Source of the DNA: Winogradskya humida | Lineage (GTDB): Bacteria > Actinomycetota > Actinomycetes > Mycobacteriales > Micromonosporaceae | Length of the DNA: 64,000 bases | NCBI RefSeq assembly: GCF_016862215.1 | Contig: NZ_BOMN01000031.1 | Location: 62,001-126,000, forward strand | Direction: 5' to 3' | Shown: positions 61,447 to 64,000 of the stretch, in pieces | Position numbering within the stretch: position 1 is the first letter of the stretch | Layout of the letters: each line of letters opens with the position of its first letter | Translations under genes and position numbers: made by a program | Notes under the pieces: model-generated | Told to the model about the DNA's origin: nothing | Database searches by the model: none | What the model saw: only the letters and a program-made list of their open reading frames with translations

Positions 61447-62310
61447 ATGGGCATGCTGTGCGCAGTCAGCTTCAATCGGTACGGCCGCCTCTACTACCTC
61501 GACCCGGGCGAGTTCTCGCCGCAGGTGGGTGACCGCGTGCTGGTCCCCACCGACGACGGGCCCGAGGTGGCGGAGTGCGTCTGGGCGGCGCAATGGGTCA
61601 GCGAGGATACCGACGGGTTCCCCAAGGTCGCCGGTCTCGCGGACGATCGCGACCTGCGTCGCGACGACCTGCTCAGAAAACGCAAGGCCGAGGCGAAGGT
61701 CGCCGCCAAGAAACTGATCAAGTCCCATGAACTGCCGATGAAGGTCGTCGCGGTCGATCACGTTTTGGAGCAGGGCGGTGCCGGCGGCGCGCGCACCACG
61801 ATCTACTTCACCGCACCGCACCGCGTCGACTTCCGATCCCTGGTCCGCGATCTGGGCGCCACCCTGCACTGCCGCGTCGAGCTGCGTCAGCTCTCCGCCC
61901 GCGACTCGGCCCGCGTCCAGGGCGGCATCGGTTCCTGCGGCCGCGACCTGTGCTGCGCAACCTTCCTCACCGACTTCGAGCCGGTCACCATCCGCATGGC
62001 CAAGGACCAGGACCTGCCGCTCAACCCCCTGCGCATCTCAGGCGCCTGCGGCCGCCTCATGTGTTGTCTCAAATATGAGCATCCGTTGTACGCCCGTTTT
62101 GCGGAATCTGCCCCCTCTGTTGGCTCGCGAGTAACGACACCTGAGGGCGATGGCCGAGTGGTCGCGCACAGCGTCCCCAAAGATTCAGTGGTGGTACGTC
62201 TGGACGCAGATGGTTCTCGGTGTTCCTGCTCGCGCGCCTCGGTATGTGGGCCGAGACAGGCTTACGACGGACGCGGGGCGGCAGAGAGCGACGGCACCGG
62301 ACTCGCGTAG
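61447..62310 (+). CDS. ricT: PSP1-domain protein RicT
   Basis: 287 residues. The PSP1 domain shows the Cys set expected for RicT: GSCGRDLCCATFLTDFEP and SGACGRLMCCLKYEHPLY, cluster ligands in RicT/YaaT proteins, known as part of a complex promoting RNA processing in Bacillus. The last residues are SCSRASVCGPRQAYDGRGAA then ESDGTGLA. The final 49 nt lie on the opposite strand of the recombinase 3' end, so the C-terminus may have been altered by integration of an element. ATG at 61447; the ATG at 61453 is an alternative. It follows the surface-protein gene divergently. Confidence 0.92.
   Translation: MGMLCAVSFNRYGRLYYLDPGEFSPQVGDRVLVPTDDGPEVAECVWAAQWVSEDTDGFPKVAGLADDRDLRRDDLLRKRKAEAKVAAKKLIKSHELPMKVVAVDHVLEQGGAGGARTTIYFTAPHRVDFRSLVRDLGATLHCRVELRQLSARDSARVQGGIGSCGRDLCCATFLTDFEPVTIRMAKDQDLPLNPLRISGACGRLMCCLKYEHPLYARFAESAPSVGSRVTTPEGDGRVVAHSVPKDSVVVRLDADGSRCSCSRASVCGPRQAYDGRGAAESDGTGLA
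62262..62310. mobile_element. Predicted element boundary in the ricT 3' end (inferred)
   Basis: Integrase genes of this type normally lie at the end of their element next to the att site. Here the integrase reads towards ricT and the two coding regions overlap, so the element edge is probably within or close to this segment, with the rest of the element beyond the right end of the window. Direct proof (a second att copy) is not visible. Confidence 0.4.
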
Positions 62311-63848
62311 GCAGTCGCCTTCAACCAAGCCGGCGTGAATTCGGTCTCGATGAGTTCTGGCCGCCAGGTGGGCTCCCCCGCCTTGGGCCTCCCTTTCCCG
62401 CGCGGGATCACCCGGATGAAGGCGAAGGCCTCTCGCAGGATGGCACGCTGCTCTTCCAGACCCAGTCGATTGAACTCCTCAGATTCAGCCTCGATATCGA
62501 CCACTCTGGCGGCGGCATGACTTCCAGCCTGGGCGAGGGAGTACCTGATGCCGGCTAGCTCCTGGCGGAGCGTCGCAGTGCCCGTAAGGAGGGCGTCCCG
62601 GTCAAGCAGGCCTACGGTCCGATCCTCTACCAGTTCGGCCATCAGCTTTTCGATCTCCAGCGCCCGTCCCTCGAGTGCGCCCCTGTCGATCGGTAGTGGT
62701 TGCGGTCGACACGTTGACCGGCCCATGAGTTCCATCTGTCGGATAAGCCGGGAAACCACCACTTCGTCGGCAAAGTCGAGCGGAAGCTGGCAATGCCCGC
62801 GACTGGCACTCGCGTCCTCAGGGCCCTGGCATACGTAGATCGGAGCGTCACCGCGCTTGCTTGCCCCCATCTTCCCGCCACACACCGTGCAGGTGGCGAT
62901 CCGGGACAGCAGATTGGCTAGCTTGCCGACCGTGCTGTCCGGCCGTTCGCGGTCTGCAAGGAAGCGGTCCACCGCATGCCAGGTCGGCTCGTCCACAATC
63001 GGCGTCCAGTCTCCGTCGCCCATGATCTCCCCGTACAGGGTCGACTTCGCAATGTTGCGTGGAGCTCGAAGAAGGAACCGCACTGCGACGTTGTTCCATC
63101 GACCGGAAGGGGCATATACGTTCTTGCGTGGTGCCCTTGGCCGGGCGGTTGCTGCATCGGGCGCGGACGTCCTGAAGCCTGCTTCGTTCCATTCTCGGGC
63201 CACCGTTGTCAGTGCTTTGCCGGCGAGCACGTCGTGATAGGCCTTCAGTACGGCCGCAGCCTCTGCTTCCCTCAGAGTGCCGTCCATCTCATAGCCGAAC
63301 GGGCGACGAATCCACTGCGGTGTGCCGTTTGCCACCCGCAGATCGTTCGCCAGTATCTGCCGCTCAGCCTTCCGCTCGACCTCAGCCGACGCGACAGCTG
63401 CCAGGATTCGGGCGACCATGCGGCCTACGTCGTTGGTCAGGTCGATGTCCCCGGTTGCGGTGGCGAGACCGATGCCCCGGTCCAGCGCCAGATCGATCAA
63501 AAACTCCAGGTCCTTGATCGAACGGGGCACCCGATCCAAATGCCAGGCGACGATGAGGTCAGCCTGGCCAGCCTCGATCATCTGGACTACGCGCCGCCAA
63601 CCGGGGCGGTCCGCGAGGCGACTGGTGGTGGCTGAGATCGTGTCGTCGACAACCTCGACGACATCCCAGCCACGGGCCAGCGCAAGTCCTCTACAGGCCT
63701 GTTCCTGGCGCTCCAGGCCGGCACTTGCTCCGATCCTGTCCATACTCATGCGCAGGTACAGCACGGCCCGGGGCACTGATGCCTTGGCGGACGTAGCCCT
63801 GATGGCGCGACGCCTGGCCGCGCTATTGACTCGTGACAGTCCTGTCAT
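62262..63848 (-). CDS. Large serine recombinase (integrase)
   Basis: 528 residues. The N-terminal resolvase domain has the nucleophile Ser in VLYLRMSMDRIGASAGLERQ and Arg-containing WHLDRVPRSIKDLEFLIDLA, followed by the long alpha-E helix (RMVARILAAVASAEVERKAE). A recombinase domain (GTPQWIRRPFGYEMDGTLRE) and a zinc-ribbon domain with CTVCGGKMG and later Cys (CQGPEDASASRGHCQL) follow, then a coiled-coil tail. This is the type that integrates phages and mobile elements at specific att sites. The 3' end overlaps ricT by 49 nt, so the attachment site may lie there. Codon use is less GC-biased than neighbouring core genes by eye. Confidence 0.93.
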   Translation of the reverse strand: MTGLSRVNSAARRRAIRATSAKASVPRAVLYLRMSMDRIGASAGLERQEQACRGLALARGWDVVEVVDDTISATTSRLADRPGWRRVVQMIEAGQADLIVAWHLDRVPRSIKDLEFLIDLALDRGIGLATATGDIDLTNDVGRMVARILAAVASAEVERKAERQILANDLRVANGTPQWIRRPFGYEMDGTLREAEAAAVLKAYHDVLAGKALTTVAREWNEAGFRTSAPDAATARPRAPRKNVYAPSGRWNNVAVRFLLRAPRNIAKSTLYGEIMGDGDWTPIVDEPTWHAVDRFLADRERPDSTVGKLANLLSRIATCTVCGGKMGASKRGDAPIYVCQGPEDASASRGHCQLPLDFADEVVVSRLIRQMELMGRSTCRPQPLPIDRGALEGRALEIEKLMAELVEDRTVGLLDRDALLTGTATLRQELAGIRYSLAQAGSHAAARVVDIEAESEEFNRLGLEEQRAILREAFAFIRVIPRGKGRPKAGEPTWRPELIETEFTPAWLKATAYASPVPSLSAAPRPS

Positions 63849-63972
63849 GCGACTAGGCTAGAAGTAGCATTTGCTCCCGCGCAAGTGAGATCAGTTGTTC
63901 AATCGGAAAGTTCCGGGTCTCCGCTGGAGCTGCATTCGCTGCGTAATGGCGATGGTCATCTATGAAAAGAAG

Positions 63973-64000
63973 GAAGCCCAGGCCATGTGACCTGGGCTTC
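63973..64000. terminator. Hairpin at the window end
   Basis: GAAGCCCAGG (63973-63982) pairs perfectly with CCTGGGCTTC (63991-64000). It may be a terminator for genes of the element beyond the window; strand cannot be decided. Confidence 0.55.

Noticed and set aside
63849..64000. tRNA gene as integration site near the recombinase
   Set aside because: No cloverleaf could be folded from the sequence in the window; only a 10-bp hairpin is seen at the very end.

Overview
This window is high-GC actinobacterial chromosome, most likely from the Micromonosporaceae (an Actinoplanes- or Micromonospora-like organism; the family is an inference). The signs are very GC-rich third codon positions, many GTG and some TTG starts, ESX (type VII) secretion genes, a bldG/orf3 pair, a tad pilus cluster of the actinobacterial type, a 6C RNA, and a conserved gene order acs - HAD phosphatase - 6C RNA - ssd/tad - helicase - bldG - hppA - topA - MFS/thymidylate kinase fusion - holB. 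From general knowledge this order resembles Streptomyces and Mycobacterium chromosomes.

Layout. 1-7784: end of a respiratory complex I operon (nuoH partial, then nuoIJKLMN), tightly coupled and closed by a strong terminator. 8040-9056: a polyprenyl diphosphate synthase, probably for the menaquinone side chain. 9053-9500: a wrecked MFS transporter next to an IclR regulator. 10453-11727: an ECF sigma factor with a zinc anti-sigma factor and a good match to a SigL-type autoregulatory promoter. 11746-14768: rarD, a small holin-family membrane protein, and about 1.7 kb of gene-poor repeat DNA. 14769-21431: type VII secretion genes (eccE, two WXG100 proteins) and a very large two-domain SseB-like protein. 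21428-28035: an epoxide-hydrolase-like protein that lacks its nucleophile, a lipoprotein, and two tandem paralogous M6 (immune inhibitor A) proteases. 28085-31538: acs, a degenerate Fic-fold protein and a PH-domain membrane protein. 31851-38437: HAD phosphatase, 6C RNA, a STAS protein, then ssd-tadA-tadB-(small ORF)-tadC-pilin-TadE-TadG-like genes, whose promoter region carries two perfect DnaA boxes. 38442-38949: minisatellites. 38950-49393: MrfA-like helicase, bldG, its partner kinase-like protein, a membrane pyrophosphatase, a lipoprotein, a hypothetical protein and topA.

49555-50850 is an accessory insertion: a Panacea-domain antitoxin candidate followed by a PIN-domain nuclease candidate. 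It is followed by a lactone-oxidase-like flavoprotein, a TetR regulator, an alanine-racemase-fold enzyme, the MFS-thymidylate kinase fusion with a C-terminal tail of repeated DATQVISP phospho-acceptor-like motifs, and holB. 58080-59309 is a second ESX-like module (YbaB-like, EspC-like, WXG-like), followed by an LPXTG surface protein and ricT. A large serine recombinase reads convergently into the 3' end of ricT, which suggests one edge of an integrated element that continues beyond the window.

No rRNA, tRNA, IS element or CRISPR array was recognised. The observations I consider most worth a second look are the Panacea-PIN pair, the large SseB protein with its cotranscribed partner, the doubly coupled small ORF inside the tad operon, the phospho-motif tail on thymidylate kinase, the Fic-like protein lacking its catalytic His, and the ricT/recombinase junction.
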